A stretch of 37,580 nt of DNA from Pseudactinotalea suaedae (GCF_009733815.1 NZ_WNXY01000016.1:1-37580), one strand, 5' to 3'. Positions 16,545 to 25,274 are shown, numbered from the stretch's first letter. The notes: generated by a model from the letters alone, not told the origin. A program made the numbers and translations.

Positions 16545-17255
16545 TCAGAGGACGCCGCAGGCCGAGCCCCAGTTCGTGTTGACGCCGAGACCGACGTACT
16601 TCCAGATGTGGGCGGAGTACCCCGCGTAGGAGGGCGAGTAGACGGTCAGGCTGCGGCGGGTGCCCTTGCTGTAGCTCGAGGTCGAGCTGGTCGCGATCGT
16701 GTCGCCCGTGGGGCAGCCGCTGGCGCTGCTGGAGATCCGGTACAGCTTGAGGAACGCGCTGATGGTGCCGGAGCCGCCGTACTGGAAGCTGGTGGAGATG
16801 TAGCTGCCGGAGCGGGAGATGCAGATCGTTCCCGGCCCCGAGGTGCCCGAGCAGTCGCTGCCCGGCGCGACGGCCACGCGCATGCCGCCGTCGATGCTCT
16901 CGCCGCCGCCGTCGAAGGCCAGCTCCGCGGTGAGCGCGCTCCCGCAGATCTCCTCCCGCTCGACGACCGTGACCGCGAGGTCCTCGGGCGCGCCCGCCTC
17001 GGCGTTGGCGACCGGGTCGACCACCTCGGTGATCTCGACGTCGAGCAGGCGGCAGCCGTCGGCGGCAGAGAGCGCCTCCCAGTCGGTAGCCTCGAGCTCG
17101 TCGGCCGCGTCATCGGCCAGCGCATACCAGGTGGCGTCGGTGACCTCACCGGTACCCGGGTCGTCCGCAGCCGCGGGGGTGCTGACCAGACCGGCGATCA
17201 CCAGCGCGAGCATCCCGGCGCTGATCGCGACACGGCGCATGAACGGCTGGACCAT
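16545..17255 (-). CDS. Secreted six-cysteine protein of unknown function
   Basis: A 236-aa protein (from ATG 17255; ATG 17240 is equally possible, giving 231 aa). The signal peptide is MRRVAISAGMLALVIAGL...STPAAA, with cleavage expected before DD. There is no lipobox. The mature part is acidic at first, then Ser/Gly/Tyr-rich, with six cysteines (GCRLL, EICGS, SDCSG, TICIS, SGCPT, SACGV), which could form three disulfides outside the cell. The end (SPSYAGYSAHIWKYVGLGVN) is aromatic-rich. No family recognised. No Shine-Dalgarno is visible for either start. It lies divergent from the ECF sigma factor, so it is a natural candidate target of that sigma factor; this is inference. Confidence 0.7.
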   Translation of the reverse strand: MVQPFMRRVAISAGMLALVIAGLVSTPAAADDPGTGEVTDATWYALADDAADELEATDWEALSAADGCRLLDVEITEVVDPVANAEAGAPEDLAVTVVEREEICGSALTAELAFDGGGESIDGGMRVAVAPGSDCSGTSGPGTICISRSGSYISTSFQYGGSGTISAFLKLYRISSSASGCPTGDTIATSSTSSYSKGTRRSLTVYSPSYAGYSAHIWKYVGLGVNTNWGSACGVL

Positions 17256-17276
17256 TGGACATTGATACACCACGGT

Positions 17277-17311
17277 AGGAGGACCCTCCTCGGACGCGTG
17301 ACCCATGTCAC
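17277..17311. promoter_or_regulatory. Two palindromes in the secreted protein / ECF sigma divergent region
   Basis: The 113-base gap 17256-17368 separates the divergent genes. It holds AGGAGG-AC-CCTCCT (17277-17290, 6-base arms) and GTGAC-CCAT-GTCAC (17298-17311, 5-base arms). Perfect dyads in a divergent promoter are typical of protein binding sites, but one may be chance in GC-rich DNA. No ECF-type -35 (GGAAC-like) was recognised on either strand. Confidence 0.35.
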
Positions 17312-17368
17312 ATGTAAGCACGAGGAGGGACCGGACATCTACACAGGTGAGGCGGGACGGGACGACGG

Positions 17369-17872
17369 ATGAAGGCCGGCACCCGAGAGCGGTTCGAGGC
17401 GCTGTACTGGCGCACGCACCGTGATCTGGCGGCCTTCATCCGTCGGAGGGTCCCGCCCGACGCGGTGGAGGATGTGCTGGCGGAGACGTTCGTCGTCGCG
17501 TGGCGCCGGTTGAGCGACATCCCGAGCGAGGAGCGCGCGTGGCTGTTCGGGGTGGCGCGCAACGTCATCCGCAACACCTACCGGGCGGAGGCGAGGCAGC
17601 GTGCGCTGCATGTGCGCGTCGCCGAGGGGACGACCGATCGCGTCGAGTCGTTCGACGACGCGATCGCGACGCGGGCGGAGCTCGCCCACGCCTGGAACCA
17701 GCTGTCCGAGACCGAGCAGGAGGTGATCGCCCTCGTGGCATGGGACGGCCTCAGCAACCCTGAGGCCGCGCAGGTCCTGGGCGTGACCACCTCGGCCTAC
17801 GCGGTCCGGCTGTTCCGCGCCCGGCGGCGCCTGCTTCACCTGCTCGAGCGCAGTTCGGGGGGTGCTCGATGA
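17369..17872 (+). CDS. ECF-family RNA polymerase sigma factor
   Basis: A small (167 aa) alternative sigma factor with only regions 2 and 4. Region 2: RTHRDLAAFIRRRVPPDAVEDVLAETFVVAWRRLSDIP, with ERAWLFGVARNVIRNTYR (region 2.3-2.4). Region 4: LSETEQEVIALVAWDGLSNPEAAQVLGVTTSAYAVRLFRARRRL, the helix-turn-helix that reads the -35. There is no C-terminal extension. The gene overlaps the next gene by ATGA, the normal coupling with an anti-sigma partner. Its regulon is unknown; the divergent secreted protein is a candidate. The Shine-Dalgarno (GGGACGACGG) is weak. Confidence 0.92.
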   Translation: MKAGTRERFEALYWRTHRDLAAFIRRRVPPDAVEDVLAETFVVAWRRLSDIPSEERAWLFGVARNVIRNTYRAEARQRALHVRVAEGTTDRVESFDDAIATRAELAHAWNQLSETEQEVIALVAWDGLSNPEAAQVLGVTTSAYAVRLFRARRRLLHLLERSSGGAR

Positions 17873-18636
17873 GGCAGCCACTGCTGGATGCGGTCCGCGG
17901 CCTGGACCCCGCTGCCGGTGCACCGGACATCGACGGCGACGCGATGCTGGCGCGGATCCGCTCGCGCGCCCGCCGGGGGCAGGCCGGCGACGTCGCGCAC
18001 CTCGTGCCTGCCGCGCGCTCGCGCCCGGCGCGCCGGCTCGCCCTCGGTGCTGCCGCGCTGAGCGCCATCGTGGCGATCGCCCTCGTGCTCACGCTCACGC
18101 AGAGCGGTCCGCAGGCGTACGCGAGCTGGGTCGCCCAACCCACGCTCGTCCCTCCGGAGACGGCGGGAGAGATCTGCCCGGACACCGAGCTCGGGCGCCC
18201 GATCGAGCCGGTGCTCGGCGAGCAACGGGGTGAGTACACGTACGTGGTGCTCGCCGGCGACAACGTCTTCACCCAGTGCCTGATCAGCACGGCCGGCGAC
18301 GAGCTGTTCGTGGTGGCGGAGGGCGCCGAGCCCGGCGTCGAGGACGCGCTCGAGCTCGGCAGCGCGCCCGCGCTCGTGCTGATCCCTGGAACGCCATGGG
18401 GATTCGAGGGTGGCGAGGGCCCGATCACCACGGTCGTCGGTCTCGCCGGCGGCGACGTCACCGGCGTGCGGGTCACCACCACAGACGGGGTCAGCGCCGA
18501 CGCTGCCGTCGTGGACGGCTGGTGGTCGGTCTGGTTCCCCGGTGACGTCGAGGTCTCGGACGATCTCGTGCTCGTGACGCCGGAGGGCGAGAGCACCTAC
18601 AGCCTGGGAGGTCTGCTGGCGCCCGGCCTCGGCTAG
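17869..18636 (+). CDS. Probable membrane anti-sigma factor (by context)
   Basis: A 255-aa single-pass membrane protein. Residues 1-55 are a charged cytosolic region, a transmembrane helix follows (RLALGAAALSAIVAIALVLTL, about 56-76), and about 175 residues lie outside (QAYASWVAQPTLVPPETAGE...). The ATGA overlap with the sigma gene and this topology suit an anti-sigma factor that holds the sigma at the membrane. The zinc-binding HxxxCxxC motif of common anti-sigma factors is absent, so it would be a non-ZAS type or a different partner. The outer region has only two cysteines and no recognised domain; it might sense an envelope signal. Function is inferred only from gene order and topology. Confidence 0.7.
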   Translation: MRQPLLDAVRGLDPAAGAPDIDGDAMLARIRSRARRGQAGDVAHLVPAARSRPARRLALGAAALSAIVAIALVLTLTQSGPQAYASWVAQPTLVPPETAGEICPDTELGRPIEPVLGEQRGEYTYVVLAGDNVFTQCLISTAGDELFVVAEGAEPGVEDALELGSAPALVLIPGTPWGFEGGEGPITTVVGLAGGDVTGVRVTTTDGVSADAAVVDGWWSVWFPGDVEVSDDLVLVTPEGESTYSLGGLLAPGLG

Positions 18637-18650
18637 GCTGGTCCTGGACT

Positions 18651-18710
18651 CCGAGGCCGATCTGCCTCGGCGCTCTCGGCTCGATCTGGCCGGGCGTCCC
18701 CGGCATCTTT
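18651..18710 (+). terminator. Two stem-loops after the sigma/anti-sigma operon
   Basis: Stem 1: CCGAGGC (18651-18657) pairs with GCCTCGG (18664-18670) over a 6-base loop. Stem 2: GCCGGG (18689-18694), loop CGTC, CCCGGC (18699-18704), followed by ATCTTT, which looks like an intrinsic terminator. They lie between the anti-sigma stop and the GTG start of the next binding protein, so they likely insulate the two operons. A riboswitch role was considered but no known fold was recognised. Confidence 0.55.
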
Positions 18711-18758
18711 CTGCCGGACGACTCGCCCTGCCCGCCACGGTCCTCCTGGAGCCCCCTC

Positions 18759-19757
18759 GTGTCCCTCCGCCGCCTCGGCGCCTGCGCCACCCTCGCGACG
18801 CTCGCCGTCCTGCTCACCGCCTGCTCCGCGGGCAACGCCGACCCCGCACCCACCGGGGCCGGCGACCCCACCGACCCCGGGGGCGGGTACCCCGTCACGG
18901 TCGACAACTGCGGCACCGAGGTGAGCCTCGAGGCCCCTCCCGAGCGGATCGTCACGATCAAGTCCTCGACGACGGAGCTCGCGCTCGCGCTCGGCGTGGG
19001 CGACCGCCTCGTCGGTGCCGCCTTCCTCGACGGCCCCTTCCCGGAGGAGATCGCCGAGGCGGGCGCGCAGGTGCCGGTGCTCGCCGAGCGGGCGCCGTCC
19101 TCGGAGATCGTGCTCGGCGCCGAGCCGGACCTGATCTTCGCGGGCTGGGAGTCCAGCTTCGCTGCCGACGGGATCGGTGAGCGCGCCGAGCTGGCCGCGC
19201 TCGGGGTCGAGACGTACGTCGCACCGGCAGCCTGCCAGGCCGACGGCTACCGCCCCGACCCGCTGACCTTCGACTCGGTCTTCGACGACATCATCGAGGC
19301 CGGCGAGCTGCTCGACGCGCGTGAGGAAGCGGCGGCGCTCGTGGCCGAGCAGCAGGAGGCGCTCGCGCAGGTCACCCCCTCGGAGGCGGGCCTGACCGCC
19401 CTCTGGTACTCCTCGGGCTCCGACACGCCGTTCGTCGGGGGTGGCATCGGAGCCCCCCAGATGATCATGGACGCCGTCGGCCTGGAGAACATCGCCTCCG
19501 ACCTGGACACCTCGTGGGGCTCGATGGGCTGGGAGAGCGTCGTCGCCGCCGAGCCGGACGTCGTCGTGCTGGTCGACTCCGCCTGGAACAGCGCGGACAA
19601 CAAGATCTCCGTGCTCGAGGCCAACCCGCTGACCGCGGCCCTGCCCGCCGTGCAGGAGGGCCGCTACCTGATCGTCGACTTCGCGGCGACCGAGGCCGGA
19701 ATCCGCAACGTCGACGCGGCGGCCTCGCTCGCCGAGCAGCTGGACGCGATGCCGTGA
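18759..19757 (+). CDS. ABC transporter binding lipoprotein, proposed F420-0 importer component
   Basis: A 332-aa lipoprotein of the FecB/BtuF (class III) binding-protein type. The lipobox LLTAC gives Cys22 as the lipid anchor. Features: YPVTVDNCGTEVSLEAPPE, RIVTIKSSTTELALALGVGD and GSDTPFVGGGIGAPQMIMDA. These segments fit my recollection of the actinobacterial family described as the proposed F420-0-binding protein (TIGR03868), which occurs with a dedicated permease and ATPase in organisms that often keep only the last step of F420 biosynthesis. Siderophore or cobalamin uptake is the alternative within this fold. GTG 18759 has GGAG 7 bases upstream; its stop overlaps the permease GTG by 4 bases. 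cofE and an F420 enzyme lie 4.5 kb away. Confidence 0.78.
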   Translation: MSLRRLGACATLATLAVLLTACSAGNADPAPTGAGDPTDPGGGYPVTVDNCGTEVSLEAPPERIVTIKSSTTELALALGVGDRLVGAAFLDGPFPEEIAEAGAQVPVLAERAPSSEIVLGAEPDLIFAGWESSFAADGIGERAELAALGVETYVAPAACQADGYRPDPLTFDSVFDDIIEAGELLDAREEAAALVAEQQEALAQVTPSEAGLTALWYSSGSDTPFVGGGIGAPQMIMDAVGLENIASDLDTSWGSMGWESVVAAEPDVVVLVDSAWNSADNKISVLEANPLTAALPAVQEGRYLIVDFAATEAGIRNVDAAASLAEQLDAMP

Positions 19758-20871
19758 CCTCTCGCCTGGACACCCCGACGACGACGGCGCAGCCCTCCGC
19801 GCGCCGTCGTCTTCCGGTGCCCTGGCTCGGGATCGGTCTGGTGCTGCTGCTCGTCTCGATCCTGCTCGCGATCGTCATCGGACCCGCCTCGGTGGCCGGC
19901 CCCGCCCCGATCACGCCGTTCGACGTGCTGGGCTCGGCCTGGCACCACCTCAGCACCTGGCTGGCCGAGCGCGGATTGCCGGTGACCGCATCCGAGAACC
20001 CGCTCTCGCTCGTGCGCGACGGCATCATCTGGCAGGGTCGCGCACCGCGAGCGCTGGCCGCCGTGCTCGTCGGTGCGGGTCTCGCGCTGTGCGGCGTCGT
20101 GCTGCAGGCCGCCACCCGGAACCCGCTCGCCGACCCCTACCTCCTCGGCATCTCCTCGGGCGCGGCCCTGGGCGCCGTGGCGGTGCTGATCCTGGGGATC
20201 GCGGTGCCGCTGCCGATCGCCGCCTTCGTCGGCGCGGTGCTGGCGCTGCTCGCGACGCTGGCGCTCGCGGGGATCGGTGGCCGGCTCACCGCCAACCGCG
20301 CGGTGCTCGCCGGCGTGGCCGTCGGTCAGGCGGCAGCGGCCGGCGTCTCCTTCATCATCTTCTCGACGGCGCAGGGCGACTCCTACCGCGACATCCTGGG
20401 CTGGTTGATGGGCACCTTCGGGGCGGCGAGCTGGAGCTCGGTGCTGATCGCGCTGGTCGCGCTGGTGGTGCTCGGCGGCATCCTGCTGGGGTTCAGCCGC
20501 ACCCTCGACGCGTTCGCCTTCGGTGACACCGCTGCGACAGCTCTGGGCGTGGACGTGCCGCGGACGCGGTGGTTGCTGCTGATCCTCAGCGCGCTGCTCA
20601 CCGGTGCGATGGTGAGCGTGAGCGGCGCGATCGGCTTCGTCGGCCTCACGGTGCCGCACGTGGTGCGGCTGCTGCTCGGGCCGGAGCGCTCGGGGAACGC
20701 GGCGCTGGCCCGGACCAGCGCCGCCGTCGGTGGCATCTTCCTGCTCTGGGCCGACACCGTGGCGCGGACGGTGTTCACGCCGCTCGAGGTCCCGGTCGGG
20801 GTGCTGACCGCGCTGCTGGGTGCACCCGTGTTCGCCTTGCTGCTGCTGCGCAGCCGTCGGCGCGGTGAGTC

Positions 20872-20875
<4 letters not shown>
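19754..20875 (+). CDS. FecCD-type ABC permease, proposed F420-0 importer component
   Basis: A 373-aa polytopic membrane protein of the FecCD/BtuC family, which forms a homodimeric or paired channel for metal chelates or cofactors. The family segments include RAPRALAAVLVGAGLALCG, LQAATRNPLADPYLLGISSG, WLMGTFGAASW and GAIGFVGLTVPHVVRLLLG, the last being the loop that contacts the ATPase. An N-terminal helix (LGIGLVLLLVSILLAIVIG) precedes. The GTG start at 19754 overlaps the binding-protein stop; its own stop overlaps the ATPase start by ATGA. With only one permease gene, the channel would be a homodimer. It corresponds to TIGR03869 if the F420-0 assignment of the cassette holds. Confidence 0.85.
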
Positions 20876-21669
<794 letters not shown>

Positions 21670-21685
21670 CCTGCCCCTCCCCACC

Positions 21686-21797
21686 GGTTTCAACGCACTT
21701 CCGACCACGTGCAGGTTTCAACGCACTTCCGACCGGGTGCGGGTTTCAACGCACTTCCGACCGGGTGCAGGTTTCAACGCACCTCCGACCGGGTGCG
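21686..21797. repeat. Four 28-base tandem repeats without spacers
   Basis: Units at 21686-21713, 21714-21741, 21742-21769 and 21770-21797. Each starts GGTTTCAACGCAC and continues with TTCCGACC (unit 4 has CTCCGACC), ending in GTGCA or GTGCG. Unit 1 differs most (ACGTGCA at its end). In every unit GCAC and GTGC are placed as inverted arms around a loop of about 12 bases, so each may form a small hairpin. The unit length is not a multiple of 3, and the block lies just behind the transporter ATPase stop, so it is non-coding. Not a CRISPR, since there are no spacers. Confidence 0.95.
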
Positions 21798-22046
21798 CTC
21801 CTCGTCGCAGGCGGGAAGAACTGGGCGCCGAACGCGGCGTGGCGCGCTGGTGAACGTTCACATCCGCGAAGAGCGACGACTTCTGCCCGCCTCGTCCTCC
21901 GACGCAGCTCACACCGACTGGCCGCAGCGTTCCTGCGACGTCCTCGTGACGTCGACCGATCGGGCAGCCGCCGGTGCGGTGCGGCCGCACCGAGCAGATG
22001 CGAGCAGACGCGGAGGCACGCTAGGACCCGGAGGCAGGCTAGGACC
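21798..22046. other. Non-coding gap with two perfect palindromes and small direct repeats
   Basis: No gene was seen here. The palindrome GTGAACGTTCAC covers 21850-21861 and CGGTGCGGCCGCACCG covers 21977-21992. A short direct repeat CGAGCAGA(T/C)G occurs twice at 21991-22010, and an 18-base unit CGGAGGCA(C/G)GCTAGGACC occurs twice at 22011-22028 and 22029-22046. The second 18-base copy includes the stop codon of the MBL-fold gene, so the repeat has duplicated a gene end. Possible transcription-factor sites; function unknown. Confidence 0.7.
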
Positions 22047-22794
22047 CGGCCCTCATCAACCGCTGCAGGTGGGCGTGGTGCTCGGCCATGCCGAGGTGGC
22101 CGATCCGCGGGTCGTCGGAGTCGCCGCGGGTCAGCACGTCGTCGAGGTAGCGGCGGTCCGCGTCGAGCCGCGCGAGCGGGGCGGTGGTCGGTGTCCCGTG
22201 CCCCGGCACCAGCACCGCGGCCCGGGCGACGTACGGTGCCAGCACCTCGAGCCCGGCGAGGTAGGAGGGCAGGTCGTCGGGACCGAACGGCAGCGGGAGC
22301 TCGACGTCGGAGAGCATGTCTCCCGCCAGCAGCACCCCGCGCTCGGGCAGCCACACCGCGGTGTGGCCGGGCGCGTGGCCGTCGTGCACCACCAGCTCGG
22401 CCTCGCCCCACGGCTCGGGCAACCGGTCGCCGTCGGCCGTCGTGACCCGGCCGAGCAGCTCGAGCACGTCCGCGGGCCAGCCCGGCCCCATCTGTGCCAG
22501 CAGCGCGCTCGGCTCGCCGGCGGCCAGCTCGGCCGTACGCGGCGACGCCCAGCGGGGCACCTTCCCGAGACGCGGGTGCCACAGCAGGTGGTCGTGGTGG
22601 GCATGGGTGCTGAAGCCGGCCGTCGCGACGAGCCCCCGCTCGACCAGCAGGTCGGCGAGCACGTCGAGCTCGCCGAGGGTCCACGCGGGATCCACGAGCA
22701 GCGCCTCGCTCCCCCGCACGACCACCGTCGAGGTGGTCACGTCGATGGCGCTGGTGGTAACCAGCACGCCGTCGGCGACCTCGACGGCGGTCAC
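22039..22794 (-). CDS. Metallo-beta-lactamase-fold hydrolase
   Basis: A 251-aa cytosolic MBL-fold enzyme. Zinc-site residues: the STHAHHDHLLWH motif (HxHxDH, about 63-74), GHAPGHTAVWLPERGVLLAGDMLSDVE with the bridging Asp, and LVPGHGTPT with the last His. Gly-rich strands frame them, as in glyoxalase II/lactonase-type hydrolases. Its GTG start at 22794 overlaps the stop of the ASCH-like gene by 4 bases (GTGA), so the two are translationally coupled. Two possible end codons lie within the duplicated 18-base repeat at its 3' end. The substrate cannot be predicted. MBL hydrolases with similar motifs may act on thioesters, lactones or nucleic acids. Confidence 0.88.
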   Translation of the reverse strand: MTAVEVADGVLVTTSAIDVTTSTVVVRGSEALLVDPAWTLGELDVLADLLVERGLVATAGFSTHAHHDHLLWHPRLGKVPRWASPRTAELAAGEPSALLAQMGPGWPADVLELLGRVTTADGDRLPEPWGEAELVVHDGHAPGHTAVWLPERGVLLAGDMLSDVELPLPFGPDDLPSYLAGLEVLAPYVARAAVLVPGHGTPTTAPLARLDADRRYLDDVLTRGDSDDPRIGHLGMAEHHAHLQRLMRAGS

Positions 22795-23381
22795 GGTGCC
22801 GGGCGCGTCGCGGCGAGGTAGCTCTCGCCGCGGGGCGAGACCCGGTAGCCCACCGGGAAGCTCAGCGTCAGCCCGAGGTTCTTCAGCTTGCGCACGTCGA
22901 GCTTGAACGGGTCCCGCTCACGGCCGACCATCGTGGCCAGGTCCGGGGCGCGGCGCTCGGGGTTGGCGGCGATCAGCTCGAGCGTCTGCCGGGTCCACGG
23001 CCCGCTCGACGACGCCCGGTCCAGCCGGTCGAGCCGGGTCGTGATCGCGTCGATCTCCCCGGGCGTGAGGTCGGCGCGGTGGGCGAGCTCGTCGCGCTCG
23101 TCCGGTCCGTCGTGGAGGTGGAACTCGACCCGGTAGATCGGCAGCCCCGGATCGCCGGGGAGCTCACGCAGCAGCGCCGCAGCGCTGGGATAGCCGGCGC
23201 GGACCGCGTCGGCGCGGGTGATCGCGCGCGCGGGCACGACCTCGACGGCGTCCACGGCCAGCCGTCCCACGACCGTGCGGTACAGCCGGCCCGGCAGCAC
23301 CTGCGGTCGCTTCCACCGGCGGAACGTCAGCGTGATCGTGCCCGCCTCGACCGCGGCCTTGTCCCGCATCAGCATCCGCAC
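22791..23381 (-). CDS. ASCH-like (PUA-fold) domain protein
   Basis: A 196-aa protein. The N-terminal half (TITLTFRRWKRPQVLPGRLYRT, then VDAVEVVPARAITRADA) has the pattern of ASCH/PUA-like domains, which bind RNA or modified nucleotides: a strand with a basic WKRP segment, then a G-rich turn. The C-terminal part (GPWTRQTLELIAANPERRAPD... SPRGESYLA) looks like a small winged-helix-type unit. GTG 23381 has GAGAGGA 7 bases upstream; ATG codons lie at the third and fifth positions. It is translationally coupled with the MBL hydrolase. It could be an RNA- or DNA-binding regulator, or a modification reader; neither is shown. Confidence 0.7.
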   Translation of the reverse strand: MRMLMRDKAAVEAGTITLTFRRWKRPQVLPGRLYRTVVGRLAVDAVEVVPARAITRADAVRAGYPSAAALLRELPGDPGLPIYRVEFHLHDGPDERDELAHRADLTPGEIDAITTRLDRLDRASSSGPWTRQTLELIAANPERRAPDLATMVGRERDPFKLDVRKLKNLGLTLSFPVGYRVSPRGESYLAATRPAP

Positions 23382-23413
23382 GGGCCCATCCTCTCGTGGA
23401 GACCCTTCTGCGC

Positions 23414-24391
23414 TCAGACGACCAGCGGGCCGGAGATCTCGAGCTCACCGTGATCGACGAGCCACCGGACCGCCTCGAGCACCGCGGCCTCGGGCTCATA
23501 CCGCGGCGCGTAACCCAGCAGGGTCCTGGCCTTGTCGATCGTCATGACGTGGTTGCGATGCAGGTGGTTCCAGCTCACCTCGGCATGGTCCGGGGGCGTC
23601 AGCTCACGGAACCGCTCCCAGCCCACGGCCACCGGCGTCGCGGTCCGGCCGAACCAGCCGGCGGCGATGGCGAGGTAGCCGCGCACGGTGAGCGCCGTGG
23701 GCGCGACGATGCTGAAGTCCTCGCCGGCCGCGGCGTCTCGCCGCTCGATCGCACGCTCGAAGGCCTGGGCCACGTCGTCGGCGTGCACGTGGTGCATCGC
23801 CTCCGTGCCGCTGCCCGGCACCTCGATCACCCCGCCCTGCGACACCCGCGTCCACACGCCCGGGTCGAGGTTGCCGAGCGGACCGATCGGGTGCCATCCC
23901 GGCCCCGAGATGTGGCCGGGGTGCAGCGAGGTGGTCACCAGACCGCCCGCAGCGGTCTCCTCCTTGAGCATCCGCGCGATGCGCTCCTTCTCCACCCCGT
24001 ACTCGTCGACCGGCGGCTCCGCCGCGTCGGAACCCTCCGCGATCGGGAGCTTGCGGCTGGGGCCGTGCCGCCAGATGGAACCGCAGTGCAGCAGGTGGTC
24101 GACGTTGCCGCGCAGCGCCTCCACGAGCGCGGTGGCGGATCCGAGCGTGAAGCAGACCAGGTCGACGACGACGTCGGCCTCCAGCGCGCGCACCGTCTCA
24201 CCCCAGGTGCCTGCCTCGTCCTCGCGCTGCCGGTCGGCGACGACCTGGCGCACCTGCTCCCACTCCGGTGCGGGCAGGTACGGCTCGCGCGTCCCCCGGC
24301 TGACGTTGACGACCTCGTGACCGGCCCGCACGAGCCGCGGGACGAGGAAGGTGCCGATGTGGCCGCTACCGCCGATGACGACGACTCTCAT
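23414..24391 (-). CDS. NAD-dependent epimerase/dehydratase (extended SDR)
   Basis: A 325-aa extended SDR. Cofactor motif GGSGHIGTFL (8-17), LHCGSIWRHG as the catalytic Ser strand, and YGVEK as the YxxxK pair. Later segments include HVHADDVAQAFERAI, typical of sugar-nucleotide epimerases and related reductases. ATG 24391 has GGAG 5 bases upstream. It lies downstream of the AraC regulator gene on the same strand (46-base gap) and may be cotranscribed with it. The family acts on nucleotide sugars or on other keto/hydroxy substrates; none can be assigned. Alternative: an actinobacterial NmrA/WcaG-like oxidoreductase. Confidence 0.88.
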   Translation of the reverse strand: MRVVVIGGSGHIGTFLVPRLVRAGHEVVNVSRGTREPYLPAPEWEQVRQVVADRQREDEAGTWGETVRALEADVVVDLVCFTLGSATALVEALRGNVDHLLHCGSIWRHGPSRKLPIAEGSDAAEPPVDEYGVEKERIARMLKEETAAGGLVTTSLHPGHISGPGWHPIGPLGNLDPGVWTRVSQGGVIEVPGSGTEAMHHVHADDVAQAFERAIERRDAAAGEDFSIVAPTALTVRGYLAIAAGWFGRTATPVAVGWERFRELTPPDHAEVSWNHLHRNHVMTIDKARTLLGYAPRYEPEAAVLEAVRWLVDHGELEISGPLVV

Positions 24392-24437
24392 GATGCTCCG
24401 ATCTCGTGAGGGTGGTCCCCACCGGGACCATCCTCGC

Positions 24438-25274
24438 CTAGCTCTGCGCCAGCCGCTCGCTGCGTCGGCGCCACGCCCGCGGCGACAGGCCGCTGTCGCC
24501 ACGGAACCGCCTCGAGAAGTAGAGCGGGTCCGCGTAGCCCACGCGGGCGGCGACCTGGGTCGCCGTCAGGTCGGTGTGGTCGAGCAGCTCACGGGCGGCG
24601 TCCAGCCGCACCCGCTCGACGGCGGCCATCACCGACATCCCTGTCGCCGCCTTGAGGGTCCGGCCCAGGTGCGAGGGCGAGACGCCGGCGACCGCCGCGA
24701 GCGAGTGCAGCGTGTGCGGCTCGGCGATGTGCGCGGCGACGTGCTCCAGCACCGCCAGCACGGCCGCATCGGTCCGACCGCTCCGAGCGCTCTCCGACGC
24801 CGCCCACAGCAACGCCTCCTCCACCGCGTTGAGCGCGAGTGCGCGGGCCTGCCCGAGCCCGGTCCGGTGGTGCGCGACCGCGCGGGCCAGCGCCACCTCC
24901 ACCCGCTCGGCGACCACCGGGGAGAGGTCGAGCCGACCGATCCCCGGCGCGCACGGCGACCACTCCAGCAGCGGGAGCCAGTCGGCCCGCGGTTGCACGT
25001 GCGCCCACTGCACGTCCCAGGTCCCGGCGCTCGGCGCCGTCCCGAACTCCTGCGGCGCGTGCGGCCGGTAGGCGACGATCGAGCGCGGTGGCAGACCGAT
25101 CCAGTCAGGTGACGTCGCGGGTCGGAGCCGACCGCCACCGGCGACCGTGTGCATGACGACCCACTCCGGCACCCCGTGCGGGCGGACGGTGTCGAAACCT
25201 GGCCCGACGCTCATCCGGCCGGGCAGCACGCCGTCGATCACCGGACCGGAGTCGTCTCGCCGCGCCCTGGTCAC
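24438..25274 (-). CDS. AraC-family transcriptional regulator
   Basis: A 278-aa regulator. The N-terminal part (about 1-165) is a cupin-like sensing domain (SVGPGFDTVRPHGVPEWVVMHTVAGGGRL). The C-terminal part has two helix-turn-helix units: THSLAAVAGVSPSHLGRTLKAATG-like, and LTATQVAARVGYADPLYFSRRFRGDSGLSPRAWR. The latter is the classical AraC signature. The start at GTG 25274 has no Shine-Dalgarno but lies 8 bases after a -10-like GACAAT, so a leaderless or near-leaderless mRNA is likely; ATG 25214 would shorten the N-terminus. It is divergent from the dioxygenase gene, its likely target. The inducer is unknown; sugars are common for the family. Confidence 0.9.
   Translation of the reverse strand: MTRARRDDSGPVIDGVLPGRMSVGPGFDTVRPHGVPEWVVMHTVAGGGRLRPATSPDWIGLPPRSIVAYRPHAPQEFGTAPSAGTWDVQWAHVQPRADWLPLLEWSPCAPGIGRLDLSPVVAERVEVALARAVAHHRTGLGQARALALNAVEEALLWAASESARSGRTDAAVLAVLEHVAAHIAEPHTLHSLAAVAGVSPSHLGRTLKAATGMSVMAAVERVRLDAARELLDHTDLTATQVAARVGYADPLYFSRRFRGDSGLSPRAWRRRSERLAQS

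Noticed and set aside
16540-16554. CGTCCTC-A-GAGGACG dyad at the end of the secreted-protein gene
   Set aside because: The arms leave a 1-base loop and no T-run; it is too short to be called a terminator and includes the stop codon by chance.
18637-18758. Cobalamin or metal riboswitch before the FecCD-type transporter
   Set aside because: The gap is only about 120 bases, has two simple stem-loops, and no B12-box-like sequence was recognised. Terminators explain the stems better.
21686-21797. CRISPR array
   Set aside because: The 28-base units touch each other with no spacers and there are no cas genes.
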